The notes: a model not told the origin generated them from the letters alone. Shown: positions 18,308-29,633, counted from the first letter of the stretch. The stretch: 41,151 nucleotides of DNA from Vibrio variabilis (GCF_003263785.1 NZ_JYJK01000027.1:1-41151); one strand, 5' to 3'. A program made the numbers and translations.

Positions 18308-19120
18308 CTAGTTTTGAACACGTCTAACTTGAATGATCATCCCCATTAACGGGTGATCGAGGTAGTGTGTTTCACTGCTGCGCATACGACGTTTTTGATC
18401 AAGGCGATAGTCTTTCAAGAAGGTCAATGTTTCACGCTGTGGCTCAATGGCTTCTAAGTTACCAGCGATAACATTGCTATCTGACTGCGCGACATCAGCG
18501 GTTGTTTCTGTGCTTGCGTCAGTGCCTGTAATTTCAACTGGAGCCTCGCTTAATGGCGCTTCAACAATCACTTGCTTGGTACTAGGTGATTTAAGATCAA
18601 GCTGCGCCTCGGCATATAGGTAGTGCTGAACATAAATCTGCAGTTTTCCGTCAAGTTCATACAATGGTCTATCGATGGCTTGTTCAGTGACGCCTTCAAC
18701 AGGTGATGACGTGTTGCTTAGACTGCCTTTCTCGGAACCATCAGAGTAAAACTCAGTGGAGTAATCTTTACCTGCGCGAAGGTGGAAGATAGGAGCAGAG
18801 CCTTTGCCATTGTCACCTTGGCGCCATGCTTTATGCAGCAACACTGTGTAACCAGCATGGTTTCTAAGCTTGCTCACTTCTTCTTTTAGCTGAAAAGAGG
18901 CTGTAGGCAACACGGTGACATTTTTCGATGCTCGATAGCTCGCATCGTTGAGAGAGCCAGCGCGACTAAAATCAATGTCTGCCACATCGTTGGGCCATGA
19001 TTCATTCACTTTTTCAGGATTGACTGCGCGCTTAAAAACGATCACTTCTATGTCAAATTGTCTCTGTGCCAAACTTGGCATTGAGACCAATAGGAGTAGC
19101 AGTGGGATCAGCTTTTTCAT
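18308..19120 (-). CDS. csiV: CsiV-like peptidoglycan-binding protein
   Basis: Homologue of CsiV of Vibrio cholerae, a periplasmic peptidoglycan-binding protein needed for PBP1A activity through LpoA. The product is about 270 aa with a clear signal peptide (MKKLIPLLLLLVSMPSLAQ, cleavage after SLA), then FDIEVIVFKRAVNPEKVNESWP, which is typical of the family. A threonine/serine-rich variable stretch lies around residues 200-220, and the conserved ending MGMIIQVRRVQN follows. The start at 19120 has a GGAGAA ribosome-binding site; seven upstream codons are not part of the signal peptide. It follows mfd on the same strand with 124 bases between and its own likely promoter. Family assignment is from recall of sequence and gene order. 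Confidence 0.82.
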   Translation of the reverse strand: MKKLIPLLLLLVSMPSLAQRQFDIEVIVFKRAVNPEKVNESWPNDVADIDFSRAGSLNDASYRASKNVTVLPTASFQLKEEVSKLRNHAGYTVLLHKAWRQGDNGKGSAPIFHLRAGKDYSTEFYSDGSEKGSLSNTSSPVEGVTEQAIDRPLYELDGKLQIYVQHYLYAEAQLDLKSPSTKQVIVEAPLSEAPVEITGTDASTETTADVAQSDSNVIAGNLEAIEPQRETLTFLKDYRLDQKRRMRSSETHYLDHPLMGMIIQVRRVQN

Positions 19121-19159
19121 TGTTTCTCCATTGATGGCCACTGTCGGTGAGTGGGACCC

Positions 19160-19168
19160 AGTATATCA
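19160..19168 (-). promoter_or_regulatory. Extended -10 promoter of csiV
   Basis: On the - strand the sequence is TGATATACT (TG-N-TATACT). It predicts a start about 33 bases before the csiV ATG, leaving room for the GGAGAA ribosome-binding site. The -35 region is weak. Confidence 0.4.
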
Positions 19169-19244
19169 ATTAATACAAAGTGTTGCCGAAACAATTTGTG
19201 CCATTCATCAGCTTTATGTTTCGGCAAGGCTCAACTTGTGTCGT

Positions 19245-22200
19245 CTAGGCCGGTAGTCGGTTGGCCTCAAACTCATCAAGCATGCTGTTCAAGTAGTTCA
19301 GGCGCTTACGGCGATCAGTTAACGATTCCATAAACTTAAACTTGGTCGGCCCTTCCATCGCGAACTTGGTTGGTTGAGCTTGAAGTAGTTTAACCAAGAA
19401 GGCCGGGTTAATGTCAGCGTCTGGATAAAACTCAATATAGCCGCCTTTCTCATGCGCTTCTACTTTCTTCACTTTCAGCGATCCGCCACGAAGTTTCATC
19501 TTGGCCACTTCAAGTAGGTGTTTCGCTGCATCAGGAAGTAGACCGAAGCGATCGATAAGCTCGACTTTAAGCTCGTTAAGTTCATCTTCGTTGCCTACAC
19601 TCGCAATACGTTTATACATCGACAAACGGGTGTTAATGTCTGGAATGTAATCGTCTGGAATAAGAGCAGGGATCCTTAGCTCAACTTCGGTTTGCTCACG
19701 AAGTAGATCGTCTAGGGAAGGTTCGCGACCTTCCTTAAGTGCTTCCACCGCTTGCTCTAGCATTTCCATATACAGGGAGAAGCCTACAGACTGGATCTGT
19801 CCACTTTGCTCATCACCTAGCAACTCACCGGCACCACGTATTTCGAGATCGTGGGTGGCAAGGGTGAAGCCCGCCCCAAGTCTTCGAGTGAAGCGATGGC
19901 ATCTAAACGCTTGATTGCGTCTTTGGTCATTGCTTTAGGGTGCGGCGTCAGCAGATACGCATAAGCTTGGTGGTGCGAACGACCCACTCGGCCACGGAGC
20001 TGGTGCAACTGTGCAAGACCTAAGTTATCGGCTCTGTCCATAATGATGGTGTTCGCTGTCGGAACATCGATACCAGTTTCGATGATGGTGGTACATACCA
20101 ACAAATTGAAGCGTTGATGATAAAAGTCGTTCATCACGCGCTCAAGTTCGCGCTCGCGCATTTGACCGTGAGCGACAGTCACGCGTGCCTCTGGCACCAG
20201 CTTTTCAAGATCAGCGGCCACTTTTTCGATGGTTTCTACTTGGTTATGCAGGAAGTAGACCTGACCACCACGCATGATCTCACGAAGGATCGCCTCCCTA
20301 ACCACGCTATCTTCGTTTTGACGGACAAAGGTTTTAATCGCGAGTCGTCTGGCTGGGGGGTGGCGATGATAGACAAATCGCGCATACCACTCATGGCCAT
20401 GTTTAGTGTTCTTGGAATTGGCGTTGCGGTCAGCGTCAGAATATCGACATCCGCTCGCATCGCTTTTACTTTTTCTTTTTGACGAACACCAAAGCGGTGC
20501 TCTTCGTCTACGATAAGTAGGCCTAGGTCTTTGAATCGAATATCACTGGAAAGTAGCTTGTGGGTACCCACCACAATATCGACTTTTCCATCGGCGACAT
20601 CTTGTAGAATCGCTTTTTGCTCTTTGGCTGACTTAAAGCGTGACAGCACTTCTACTCGGATCGGTAGGTTGGCGAAACGATCACGGAAGTTTTCAAAGTG
20701 TTGCTGAGCGAGTAGCGTGGTCGGCACTAAAACCGCCACCTGTTTGCCATTGTCTGTAGAGACAAAGGCAGCTCGCATCGCCACTTCTGTTTTACCGAAG
20801 CCTACGTCACCACACACTAGGCGGTCCATCGCTTTTGGTTGGCACATATCTGACATGACGGCATTTATCGCCTGAGCTTGGTCATCCGTTTCTTCGAAAG
20901 GGAAGCCTGCTTTGAAGGTGGCGTATTGGTCACGGTCTAGCTTGAATTTGTAGCCCGGTTTGAGTTCACGCTTGGCATAGACGTCAAGCAGTTCTGCGGC
21001 CACATCTCGAACTTTTTCAGCCGCTTTACGGCGTGCTTTCGCCCACGCTTCGCCGCCGAGTTTGTGTAGCGGTGCAGATTCCTCTGCGCCGCCAGAATAA
21101 CGACCAATAAGGTTGAGTGAGGCAACAGGTACGTAAAGCTTGGCATCGTTTTGATACTCAAGCGTGACATACTCCGTGGTCATTCCGCCAGCTTCAAGTG
21201 TCTGTAAGCCCACATAGCGACCAATGCCGTGGTCGATGTGCACGACAGGTTGCCCGGGTTTTAGCTCAGCGAGGTTTCGAATGACCGTGTCGCTGTTTAT
21301 AGAGCGCTTTTCTTTCTTGCGGCGTTGGATAACTCGGTCACCCAACATGTCACTTTCACAGATAAGTGCAAAGCTCTCTTGGAAGCGGAATCCGTGTTCG
21401 CATTGGCCGATGATCAGAGTGAAACGTTCATTACTGGCAAGGGCTTCAGAAAGACTGCTTTGCTCAACAGGGCGAAGCTTAATGCGATGTAGGAGCTCGA
21501 GTAGTGCTTCGCGGCGACCTTCAGATTCTACTGAAAAGACAATATTACCGCTAAACTGCTCGGTAAATTGACGGATCTGCGCCATTGGCTCTTTGAGCTG
21601 ATGTTGCACCGTAATGTCTGGAAGTGCCTCAACCGGCGCGTTGGCGCGCCCTGCTTTCTCCTCGATCGCATCCGTATGGTATTGCAACTGTGGATATTGC
21701 TTAAGGCGGCTAAAGAACTCATCTTTTTCCAGCCAAAGTTCTTTGGGTGCTAACAATGGTCGAAGTGGGTCGACTTTACGTTGCTCGTAACGGCTATCGA
21801 CATCTGTTAGGAAAGTATCGACGGCGGTTTCTACTTCTCCCACCATGATGACTTGTGCGTCATCACTAACATAATCAAATAAGGTTTCCGTATGATCAAA
21901 AAATAGTGGCTGCCAATATTCGATACCTGCAGGCCAAGTCCCTTTCGTCACTTGCATGTAGATGGATTCCGGCTCGCGTCTGGCATCAAACTGCTGACGC
22001 CAACGCGTTCGAAACTCTTCGATGGCCTCTTTGGTGGTCGGAAACTCATGAGCGGGCAGCAGGCGGATCTCTGAAATGTCTTCGATTGAGCGCTGATTTT
22101 CAGGGTCAAAGGTGCGAATGGTATCGATCTCATCATCGAAAAAGTCGATGCGATAGGGTGCAGAGCTGCCCATTGGGTAGAGATCTAAAATCGATCCGCG

Positions 22201-22698
22201 GCTGGCGTATTCACCGGGCCCAAAGACTTGGTCAACGTGACGATAGCCTGAGTTCTCGAGCTGTACTCTGAGCTTATCGAGAGAGAACAGATCGCCTGTT
22301 TTCACCATTAAGGTGTGCTGCATTAGATAGTCGCGTGGACTTTGGCGCTGTAGCAAAGTGCTCACGGGTACTATGGTGATGCCATTGGACTGTTGTGGCA
22401 GAGCGTACAGTCTAGCGATACGATCGGAGATAATATCTTGATGCGGCGAGAAATTGTCATAAGGCAGTGTTTCCCAATCTGGGAACAGAGCAACGTCTCC
22501 CGGATAGAACTGCTCTAACTCACCTTGAAGTTTTAGCGCTAGCTGGGGATCTGGCACCACTAGCAAGGTATGCTGGTTATGGGCTAATGCGTGTTCACCA
22601 ATAGACAGCGCAAGGGCGCCACCAATCAGGTTTCCGAGATGTTTTTTATCACCTTTGCCTTGTGGGGCATTCAGTGGAAGTAGTGGAGAATGACTCAT
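19245..22698 (-). CDS. mfd: Transcription-repair coupling factor Mfd (two apparent frameshifts)
   Basis: DNA translocase that removes RNA polymerase stalled at lesions and recruits UvrA. From [20 protein letters not shown] it shows the UvrB-like N-terminal module, the RNA-polymerase-interaction segment [16 protein letters not shown], then helicase motifs [13 protein letters not shown] (Walker A), [13 protein letters not shown] and [12 protein letters not shown], and the C-terminal domain ending EFEANRLPA. Frame breaks lie at 20355-20360 (7 C expected, 6 read; restores [16 protein letters not shown]) and 19874-19877 (5 G expected on the coding strand, 4 read; restores [20 protein letters not shown]). 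The corrected length, about 1150 aa, is normal. The PilZ gene ends 6 bases upstream, suggesting one transcript. Confidence 0.94.
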
Positions 22699-22704
22699 AA
22701 TGGA

Positions 22705-23274
22705 TTAATTGTTTTCTCTATCTAACGAGCGCTGACGAAGCAGTTTTTGTTGCTGATGTAAGGCTGCCTTAATAAGAAGGTCTTGGTGCTCTTCCAAAAT
22801 ACGAACAAAGGAAAGCGTAATGAGATAGCCGTCGTCTTGTGGCTCTACTTGAGTAACTTCAGCATAACAATAGACGCCAGAAGGCGGGTGATCTAAAAAC
22901 AGTTTCAGTTTGGCATATTGTCCAACCTGCAAGGCGTCGCGATTGACGTAGCTCAACTGGCTAGCACCAAAGCTTCTGGTGATATGGCGGAGCTCTGGCT
23001 CGTCTTGCTGGGCGATCATGTAGTTGAGCAGCAAATTGAGTTTGCTATTTTGTTGTTCGAGCAGCTCAGCGACATGTTTTAGGTTGTGCTGGCTAAGCTC
23101 ATGCTGAGCGGCATCTGTCTTTTGATCAAGCTGACTGAACTCGCTTGATGCAACGAATGAAGGCGGGATTTCCGCAATGTAGTCCGTTAATTCAGGAAGC
23201 TGTGAGCCCATAGCGAGTGGTTCAATGTTTGCTTTCAGCGGTCCGTTTACGGTAAAGAAGTCGTTGTGCTGCAT
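22705..23274 (-). CDS. plzB: PilZ-like protein upstream of mfd (PlzB type)
   Basis: A 189-aa cytoplasmic protein with no signal peptide or membrane segment. Residues about 45-90 are predicted helical and Gln/Leu-rich, probably a coiled coil, followed by a C-terminal beta-rich domain (about 93-165) resembling PilZ. RHITR (96-100) could be the RxxxR motif, but the second c-di-GMP motif is degenerate (DALQVG, Leu instead of Ser), so binding is uncertain. Position directly before mfd matches the gene named plzB in V. cholerae, as I recall it; the symbol rests on that. Its function is not established. Confidence 0.55.
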   Translation of the reverse strand: MQHNDFFTVNGPLKANIEPLAMGSQLPELTDYIAEIPPSFVASSEFSQLDQKTDAAQHELSQHNLKHVAELLEQQNSKLNLLLNYMIAQQDEPELRHITRSFGASQLSYVNRDALQVGQYAKLKLFLDHPPSGVYCYAEVTQVEPQDDGYLITLSFVRILEEHQDLLIKAALHQQQKLLRQRSLDRENN

Positions 23275-23450
23275 AGTTTTTCCCTAAATCAACATCTGTT
23301 AATTATCTCTGTGTATCCGTGAGTTATCAAGAAAACGGCCGATGAATTCGGCAAAAGTCGGTAATTTAAAAGGAAAATGACATACAGGGCTACAACCCTG
23401 ACAGTTTTCTGGTTACATTAGCTAGTAGTTATCTTTCTATGGCGAACACT

Positions 23451-24659
23451 ATGTTTCACCCCTTGCCAATTTTTATTGGGTTGCGTTATCTCAGAGGCCG
23501 CTCCGGCGACCGATTCAGTCGGTTTGTCTCTTACATGTCTACCGCAGGTATCACGATTGGTGTGCTGTCTCTGGTCACGGTGTTGTCGGTGATGAATGGC
23601 TTTGAAGCCCAGCTTAAAGGCCGGATCTTAGGCGTACTGCCTCAAGCGGTCATCAGTCATGACACAGGTCGAGTTTCAATAGCTGAGAAGCCTGTTGATT
23701 TGCTCTCTCAATATTCCGGCAGTCAACCTGCAGTCCCTATTGTTCGAAGTGAAGCGGTATTACAAAGTCATCAAGGACTTGCCGCCGCAATGATGATCGG
23801 TATTGAGCCGGACAGTGATGACCCGATTCGCTCTCGCATCGTCAGTGGCAGTTTGGAGAGACTAAGCGCTGGAAAGTATCAAGTGTTGCTTGGTCACAGC
23901 TTAGCGCGGGAGCTGGACGTTCGAGTGGGTGACAAAGTCCGTCTAATGGTCACGAGCGCCAGTCAGTACACGCCATTAGGCCGGATCCCTAGTCAGCGTA
24001 TGTTTACCGTTGCTGGACTTTACAGCACCGGCTCTGATGTGGATAGTCAGCTCGTAGTGACCCATATTGCTGACTCCGCCAAGCTCATGCGTTACAAACC
24101 GGGTGAAGCCAGTGGCTGGAGACTCTTCTTTGAAGACCCGTTTGTTGTTTCTGAGCTGAGTAGTCAACCGCTTCCAGAGGGATGGCGTTGGAGTGATTGG
24201 CGCGAGCAAAGAGGCGAGTTATTCCAAGCTGTGCGCATGGAAAAGAACATGATGGGGCTAATGCTTGGGCTCATTATTGGTGTCGCTGCGTTCAATATTA
24301 TTTCTGCGCTTATTATGGTGGTGATGGAGAAGCAGTCCGAGGTGGCTATCCTAAAAACGCAAGGGATGAGTGACCGACAGGTGCTAGCTATCTTTATGGT
24401 GCAAGGCGCGAGCAGTGGCGCGGTGGGAGCCGTCGTTGGTGGCCTGCTGGGTGTGTTGCTTGCGACTAACCTTAATAGTCTCTTAGATGCGATGGGCGTC
24501 GCGCTGTTTAGTTTTGGAGGGCAATTACCAGTGGTGATTAACCCGTATCAAATTATTGTTGTTGTGGTTGGCGCGGTGTTGCTCAGCTTAGCCGCAACCT
24601 TATTTCCTTCTTATCGAGCATCGTCAGTGAAACCCGCAGAGGCCCTTAGATATGAGTAA
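23451..24659 (+). CDS. lolC: Lipoprotein-releasing ABC transporter permease LolC
   Basis: One of two membrane subunits of LolCDE, which extracts outer-membrane lipoproteins from the inner membrane and passes them to LolA. Start [20 protein letters not shown] aligns with E. coli LolC; an ATG 12 bases upstream (23439) is possible but adds four unsupported residues, and neither has a clear ribosome-binding site. One N-terminal helix (about 25-48), a large periplasmic domain and three C-terminal helices follow, with the MacB/FtsX-type end [17 protein letters not shown]. lolD overlaps by 8 bases. Upstream lies a 176-base divergent gap shared with plzB. Confidence 0.93.
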   Translation: MFHPLPIFIGLRYLRGRSGDRFSRFVSYMSTAGITIGVLSLVTVLSVMNGFEAQLKGRILGVLPQAVISHDTGRVSIAEKPVDLLSQYSGSQPAVPIVRSEAVLQSHQGLAAAMMIGIEPDSDDPIRSRIVSGSLERLSAGKYQVLLGHSLARELDVRVGDKVRLMVTSASQYTPLGRIPSQRMFTVAGLYSTGSDVDSQLVVTHIADSAKLMRYKPGEASGWRLFFEDPFVVSELSSQPLPEGWRWSDWREQRGELFQAVRMEKNMMGLMLGLIIGVAAFNIISALIMVVMEKQSEVAILKTQGMSDRQVLAIFMVQGASSGAVGAVVGGLLGVLLATNLNSLLDAMGVALFSFGGQLPVVINPYQIIVVVVGAVLLSLAATLFPSYRASSVKPAEALRYE

Positions 24660-25359
24660 TCCATTAATCGCGTGTCGTAACATTCGCAAAACCTACCACG
24701 ACGGCGCAGTTGATACGGAAGTGCTAAAAGGGGTGAGCTTTGACATTGAAAAAGGGGAGTTGGTATCGATTATTGGCTCGTCTGGTTCGGGTAAATCGAC
24801 TCTATTGCATGTGTTAGGTGCACTCGATGAAGCAAGCGAAGGAAGTGTCGAGTTTCTCGGTCAGTCTTTGCTTGATATGGGTAGTAACCAGCAAGCCAAG
24901 TTACGTAACCAACATTTAGGTTTTGTGTATCAATTCCACCACCTTCTGAGTGACTTTACTGCTGTCGAAAATGTCGCGATGCCGCTATTGATTGGTGGTG
25001 TCAAGGTCAGTCAGGCACGTCAAGAGGCGAGCGATCTTTTGGAGCGCGTGGGACTTGGACATCGACTAAAACATCGCCCTTCTGAGCTGTCTGGTGGCGA
25101 ACGCCAACGTGTTGCGATTGCTAGAGCTCTGGTGAACAAGCCTGATTTGGTGCTGGCTGATGAACCAACAGGTAACTTAGATCATGCAACTGCGCTGTCG
25201 ATTTACGATCTGATGCGCACTTTGAACCGTGAGTATGGTACGGCGTTTTTGGTGGTCACCCATGATAATGAACTGGCCGCTAAAATGGACAAACAGCTGC
25301 ACATGCAGGATGGTCTTCTGGTCAACGCAGTAACAACTGCTGAGACAGTTGGCGCATAG
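24652..25359 (+). CDS. lolD: Lipoprotein-releasing ABC transporter ATPase LolD
   Basis: ATPase of LolCDE on the cytoplasmic face. The 235-aa protein has Walker [10 protein letters not shown], the signature [15 protein letters not shown], Walker [13 protein letters not shown] and the switch histidine in VVTHD. The start ATGAGTAA overlaps the lolC stop, so the two are translationally coupled; lolE follows after 13 bases. The [17 protein letters not shown] segment is typical of LolD. Confidence 0.95.
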   Translation: MSNPLIACRNIRKTYHDGAVDTEVLKGVSFDIEKGELVSIIGSSGSGKSTLLHVLGALDEASEGSVEFLGQSLLDMGSNQQAKLRNQHLGFVYQFHHLLSDFTAVENVAMPLLIGGVKVSQARQEASDLLERVGLGHRLKHRPSELSGGERQRVAIARALVNKPDLVLADEPTGNLDHATALSIYDLMRTLNREYGTAFLVVTHDNELAAKMDKQLHMQDGLLVNAVTTAETVGA

Positions 25360-25372
25360 GTAAGGAGCAGTC

Positions 25373-26611
25373 GTGTCATTATCGTTTTTTATAGGTAAAC
25401 GCTTTAGTAAAGCCAAGCAGCGCAATAAAATGGTCTCGTTTATTTCCATGTCATCCATCGTTGGAATTGCGGTGGGCGTTGCGGTTATTGTTATTGGTCT
25501 ATCAGCGATGAACGGCTTTGAGCGTGAGCTAAAAAACCGAGTGCTGTCGGTGATTGCCCATGGTGAGTTTGAAGGTGTCAATGCGCCCATTAGTGGCTGG
25601 CAAAATGTTGTTGATGCCTCACTCAATCACTCGCGGGTCGAAGGGGCAGCGCCTTATGTACGCTTAACGGCGCTGGTGGAAAAAGGCGCTCAACTCAAAG
25701 CGGTTGAACTGAGAGGCGTTTCACCTGAACTTGAGAGTCAAGTCTCGACACTGCCTAGTTTTGTATCGCAAGCCGCGTGGTCTGAGTTCAGAGCCGGTGA
25801 ACAACAAGTGATTTTAGGTCAAGGTGTTGCACAGCAAGTGGGCGTGGATGTGGGAGACTACGTCACATTAATGATCCCAACCAGTGGCGATGCCAGCAAA
25901 GTACAATCGCCGAGGCGTGTCCGTGTAAAAGTAACCGGATTACTAGAACTGAATGGCCAGATTGACCATAGCTTGGCGATCGTACCTTTGGAAGATGCGC
26001 AAAGTTATGCGCGACTTGGTGACAGAGTCACGGGCGTATCGATAAAAGTAGATAACGTGTTTGATGCGCCATTAGTGGTGCGTGAAGTTGGTAACACTCT
26101 TAACGAGTATGTGTATCTTCGTAGCTGGAAGCAAAAGTACGGCTTTTTGTATCGCGATATTCAACTGGTTAGAACCATTATGTATCTTGTGATGGTACTG
26201 GTTATCGGAGTGGCTTGTTTTAATATTGTCTCGACGCTTATGATGGCGGTAAAAGATCGCGCCTCTGAAATTGCGATTCTGCGCACCATGGGTGCGACGG
26301 ACGGTTTGATTAAGCGAATCTTTGTCTGGCAGGGCGTATTCTCGGGAGTGGTGGGCAGTGTGGTCGGCGGCATCGTCGGCAGTGTTGTTGCGCTTAACTT
26401 AACGCCAATCATTTCCTCGTTGGAGGATCTGCTTGGTCATAAGTTCTTATCTGGGGATATTTACTTTGTTGACTTTTTACCATCACAACTGGTTTGGAAT
26501 GACGTGTTACTGGTAGCCGGTACTGCAACCTTGCTCAGTCTTATCGCAACGTGGTATCCGGCGACGAAAGCCAGCCAACTCAACCCGGCTACGGTACTCA
26601 GCGCTAAGTAG
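25373..26611 (+). CDS. lolE: Lipoprotein-releasing ABC transporter permease LolE
   Basis: Second membrane subunit of LolCDE, which receives the lipoprotein substrate. The 412-aa product starts at GTG after AAGGAGCAG and reads MSLSFFIGKRFSKAKQRNKM, with a first helix around residues 22-45, the conserved LSAMNGFERELKNRVL, a periplasmic domain and three C-terminal helices, ending WYPATKASQLNPATVLSAK. The retained separate lolC and lolE genes are the classic gammaproteobacterial arrangement. Confidence 0.93.
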   Translation: MSLSFFIGKRFSKAKQRNKMVSFISMSSIVGIAVGVAVIVIGLSAMNGFERELKNRVLSVIAHGEFEGVNAPISGWQNVVDASLNHSRVEGAAPYVRLTALVEKGAQLKAVELRGVSPELESQVSTLPSFVSQAAWSEFRAGEQQVILGQGVAQQVGVDVGDYVTLMIPTSGDASKVQSPRRVRVKVTGLLELNGQIDHSLAIVPLEDAQSYARLGDRVTGVSIKVDNVFDAPLVVREVGNTLNEYVYLRSWKQKYGFLYRDIQLVRTIMYLVMVLVIGVACFNIVSTLMMAVKDRASEIAILRTMGATDGLIKRIFVWQGVFSGVVGSVVGGIVGSVVALNLTPIISSLEDLLGHKFLSGDIYFVDFLPSQLVWNDVLLVAGTATLLSLIATWYPATKASQLNPATVLSAK

Positions 26612-26686
26612 TTGTCTAAATGGACGGTGAGTTTTATCACTGATTTATTTTTCTCACAGACTTATTTTTCTAACAAACTTAAAGAC

Positions 26687-26715
26687 AAAAAGGACCACAT
26701 GATGTGGTCCTTTTT
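26687..26715. terminator. Bidirectional terminator between lolE and the DUF2062 gene
   Basis: A perfect inverted repeat AAAAAGGACCACA/TGTGGTCCTTTTT has T runs on both strands. It lies about 75 bases after lolE and 120 bases after the convergent DUF2062 gene. Confidence 0.9.
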
Positions 26716-26834
26716 AGTGCGCTCTCTCTTTCGTTACTTTCTGTCTTTAGTCGCTGTCTGACTTGTCAGTTTCAACGTCACGTCGTCCAGATCACAGAGT
26801 CAGCGAGATTCGTTGTACTTCGAGAGTAATCTAA

Positions 26835-27343
26835 TTAACGTGTTGAGCGCTGTTGCCAACTGCGTACAACGGAATAGCGCCAAAGACCTCGAATTCCGAA
26901 ATAACCAGCGAGCGCACTAACGACACCACAAATCGTGCATCCGAGTAGAAATGGGGGCCAATTGTTGCCATTTGCTCAGAGAGGTACTGCCACGATAATT
27001 CGAAGTGGAACGGTTGTGGTGGTGTATTCATGCAGAATGCGCCAACTTTATAGGCGAAGTAGAACAGCACCGGCATTGTCACGGGGTTGCTGATCCAAAC
27101 GAGAGCAACAGAGAGAGGTAAGTTCACCCCAAATAGAATCGCCAGGCCGGCAGCCATGATCATTTGACTTGGTAGTGGTACAAACGCCATAAACAGGCCA
27201 ACCGCAAATGCGCCTGCCGCAGAGCGACGGTTTAAGCACCATAAGTTCGGGTTGTAGAGGACATTGCCGAACACTTTCAATGCCTTTTGTTTTTTGATCA
27301 TCTCGTGATCAGGCATGAAACGTTTAATAAACTTTCTTGGCAT
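26835..27343 (-). CDS. DUF2062 inner-membrane protein (apparent frameshift at 26953-26957)
   Basis: Uncharacterised membrane protein of about 169 aa. Start MPRKFIKRFMPDHEMIKKQK is the usual DUF2062 opening. The conserved RRSAAGAFAVGLFMAFVPLPSQM and WISNPVTMPVLFYFAYKVG segments form two to three membrane spans. A C run of 6 is read as 5; restoring it gives IGPPFLLGCTICGVVSALAGYFGIRGLWRY, the expected last helix, and a stop at 26835. No function is known for the family. Its ATG lies 8 bases from the comEC ATG on the other strand. Confidence 0.82.
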
Positions 27344-27351
27344 AGGAAAAC

Positions 27352-29633
27352 ATGGCTCTGTTAACAAGCATCGCAGTTCCACTTTGCTATTCATTAGTAC
27401 TGATTAGCGTCGTTTGGTGGCCTGTGATGCCAAGTACTGTTTGGTTGATCCCGGCGTCTTGATAAGTATCGCCTGCCTAATAACACGTCGCTGGCTATTT
27501 TCCGCGGCGTTTATTGCAATGTCCTTAGCGTTGATACAAGGGAACCTTTTCAAGTACCAATCTAGGGTACTTTTTCAATTTGGCACAGATATTACCATAA
27601 AAGCGCGAGTTGACAGCTATTTTAAGAAAATAAGTCATGGCAATGAAGTTCAAGCCACTGTTCTCACGGTTAATGATCAGAAAATCCCGTTGTTTTTACG
27701 ACCTAAAGTGTTGCTAAGGTCGCCGACCGCATTACCTCCAGGTGCTTTTATCACTGGGTCGGTGTCTGTGAATCCTATATCCGGGACGCTCAATAGAGCG
27801 GGATTTGATCGAGAAAAACATCTATTTTCACAAGGTATCGCGGCGAATGTCACTCTATCGACCAAAAACCATACTATTGTAGTAAGCCGCCCACATTGGC
27901 GATCGAGTTTTCACCGCGCTGTTCGTAATGCAACCAAGCATAGCCGATTTCAAGGACTTTATCTCGCACTGATATTTGGAGACCGCAGTGAGCTTGGCGA
28001 TGAGATGCGGCGTCAGCTTCAGTATAGTGGCCTTTCCCACCTTATTGCGATTTCTGGGTTACATGTGGGGATCGTTTTTGCACTGGGCTACGCGGCCGCA
28101 ACCATGGTTTTTACTCTTTTCAAAATGGTGCTTCGCTCCAAAGCGAGCGCTTGGTTGACGCTTTATGGTTTACCGCTCAGTTTGTTTATTGGCTTTGTTT
28201 TCGCATTGCTCTATTGCGCCTTGGGATACTTTGCTATTTCAACAGTACGGGCGCTGATCATGTTGGCGGTCATAATTGGGTTTTTGCTATGGCAAGCACG
28301 AATTCATCGGCTTTTGATCATCTTGTTAGCGTCGTCAGCGGTATTAACCCTATTCCCGTTTTCTGCTGCAAGCCTGAGTTTCTGGCTATCATTTTCAGCC
28401 GTTACGCTCCTCGTGATGACTCATGCTTGGTTGGCAGCAAGGCAAAACGTTGTCGTAACAGTGCTCTCACTCCACCTAGTGCTGTCGCTATGCTTCATTC
28501 CGATTGTTGGCTATCTATTCCAAGGTATGTCATTGGTTGGGGCGCTCTATAATGTCTTATTTGTCGCGTGGTTTAGTGTGTGCATTGTGCCTCTATGTCT
28601 GGTTGCTGCATTGCTAACTTCGGTGACGACCTGTTTCGATTGGCTATGGAGTCTCCTCGATATTGCGTTGACGCCACTAGAGCTTGCTATTGGGTTCGCC
28701 CCTTCGTTTTGGTTGGACATTGGCGTTGGGGATCTAGCACTCTTGCTGCCGTTGGTTGTTTTGACTCTGCTCTACAGATGGCTGTCTCGACAAGCGCTGT
28801 ATACCCTGACGCTACTCACCCTGTTAATACGGCTTGGCCTGGAGCGTGAGTCTGAGGTTTCGGTGCAGTTTTTTGATGTGGGGCATGGCTTGGCGGTAGC
28901 CATTATTCAAGGTGACGAGGCGGTTATTTATGATACAGGAGGCGCTAATGACCACTTTTCAATGGTAGATACGGTCGTAACGCCAAACTTGATTGCCGCC
29001 GGGGTAACACATGTAAACGGGCTGATTCTTAGCCATGGTGATAATGATCATGCTGGTGGAGAATTATCACTGCAAAAGCGCTGGCACCCTAAATGGATTC
29101 GCCGTCCAGAGGGAGATACGACGGACACACAATGCGTTCAAGGTACTCAATGGCGTTGGAAGGCACTGGAGTTTTTGGTGTTGTGGCCTCCAAAACGAGT
29201 TCCACGGGCTTATAACCCTCATTCTTGTGTCGTGCTGGTTACCTTTGAGAAAGGCAACTCATCTAAGCGACTGTTGCTGACCGGCGATATAGAAAAAGTG
29301 AGTGAGATACTGTTGGCAAGATACCTTGAGCCTCTGTCAATCGATGTAATGAGTGTGCCTCATCATGGCAGTAGTACATCATCTTCGTCTTTTCTGCATA
29401 GAACAATTGATGCCAAAAACGTCGTGGCCTCGACTCGATTTCATTCAAGATGGGCTTTGCCGAGTCCCAGGGTTAGAGCGCAGTATCAACAAAATGGCAG
29501 CACTTGGTTTGAAACGGGGGTTGATGGGCAGGTCATATTCGACTTTTCTGGTCAAGAAATCATCGTTTCCACAACGAGGTCCGAATACCTCGACCCTTGG
29601 TATAGGCAGATGTTACGAAGCAGAGTAGAATGA
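27352..29633 (+). CDS. comEC: ComEC/Rec2 DNA-uptake channel protein (apparent frameshift at 27456)
   Basis: Inner-membrane channel that carries single-stranded DNA into the cell during natural transformation. The start at 27352 follows AGGAAAA and reads MALLTSIAVPLCYSLVLISVVWW; at 27456 one G is missing (CCGGCGTC for CCGGCGGTC), after which AVLISIACLITRRWLF continues. About 760 aa after correction. Visible are N-terminal helices, an OB-like periplasmic part, the competence domain with LSHLIAISGLHVG, many helices, and a C-terminal metallo-beta-lactamase domain with SHGDNDHAGG, LLTGDIE and VPHHGSSTSSS. Its presence fits the chitin-induced competence known in Vibrio. msbA follows after 30 bases. 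Confidence 0.93.

Noticed and set aside
21906..22271. 121-codon open frame on the + strand inside mfd
   Set aside because: Antisense to a confident mfd coding region, with no start signal and no recognisable domain.
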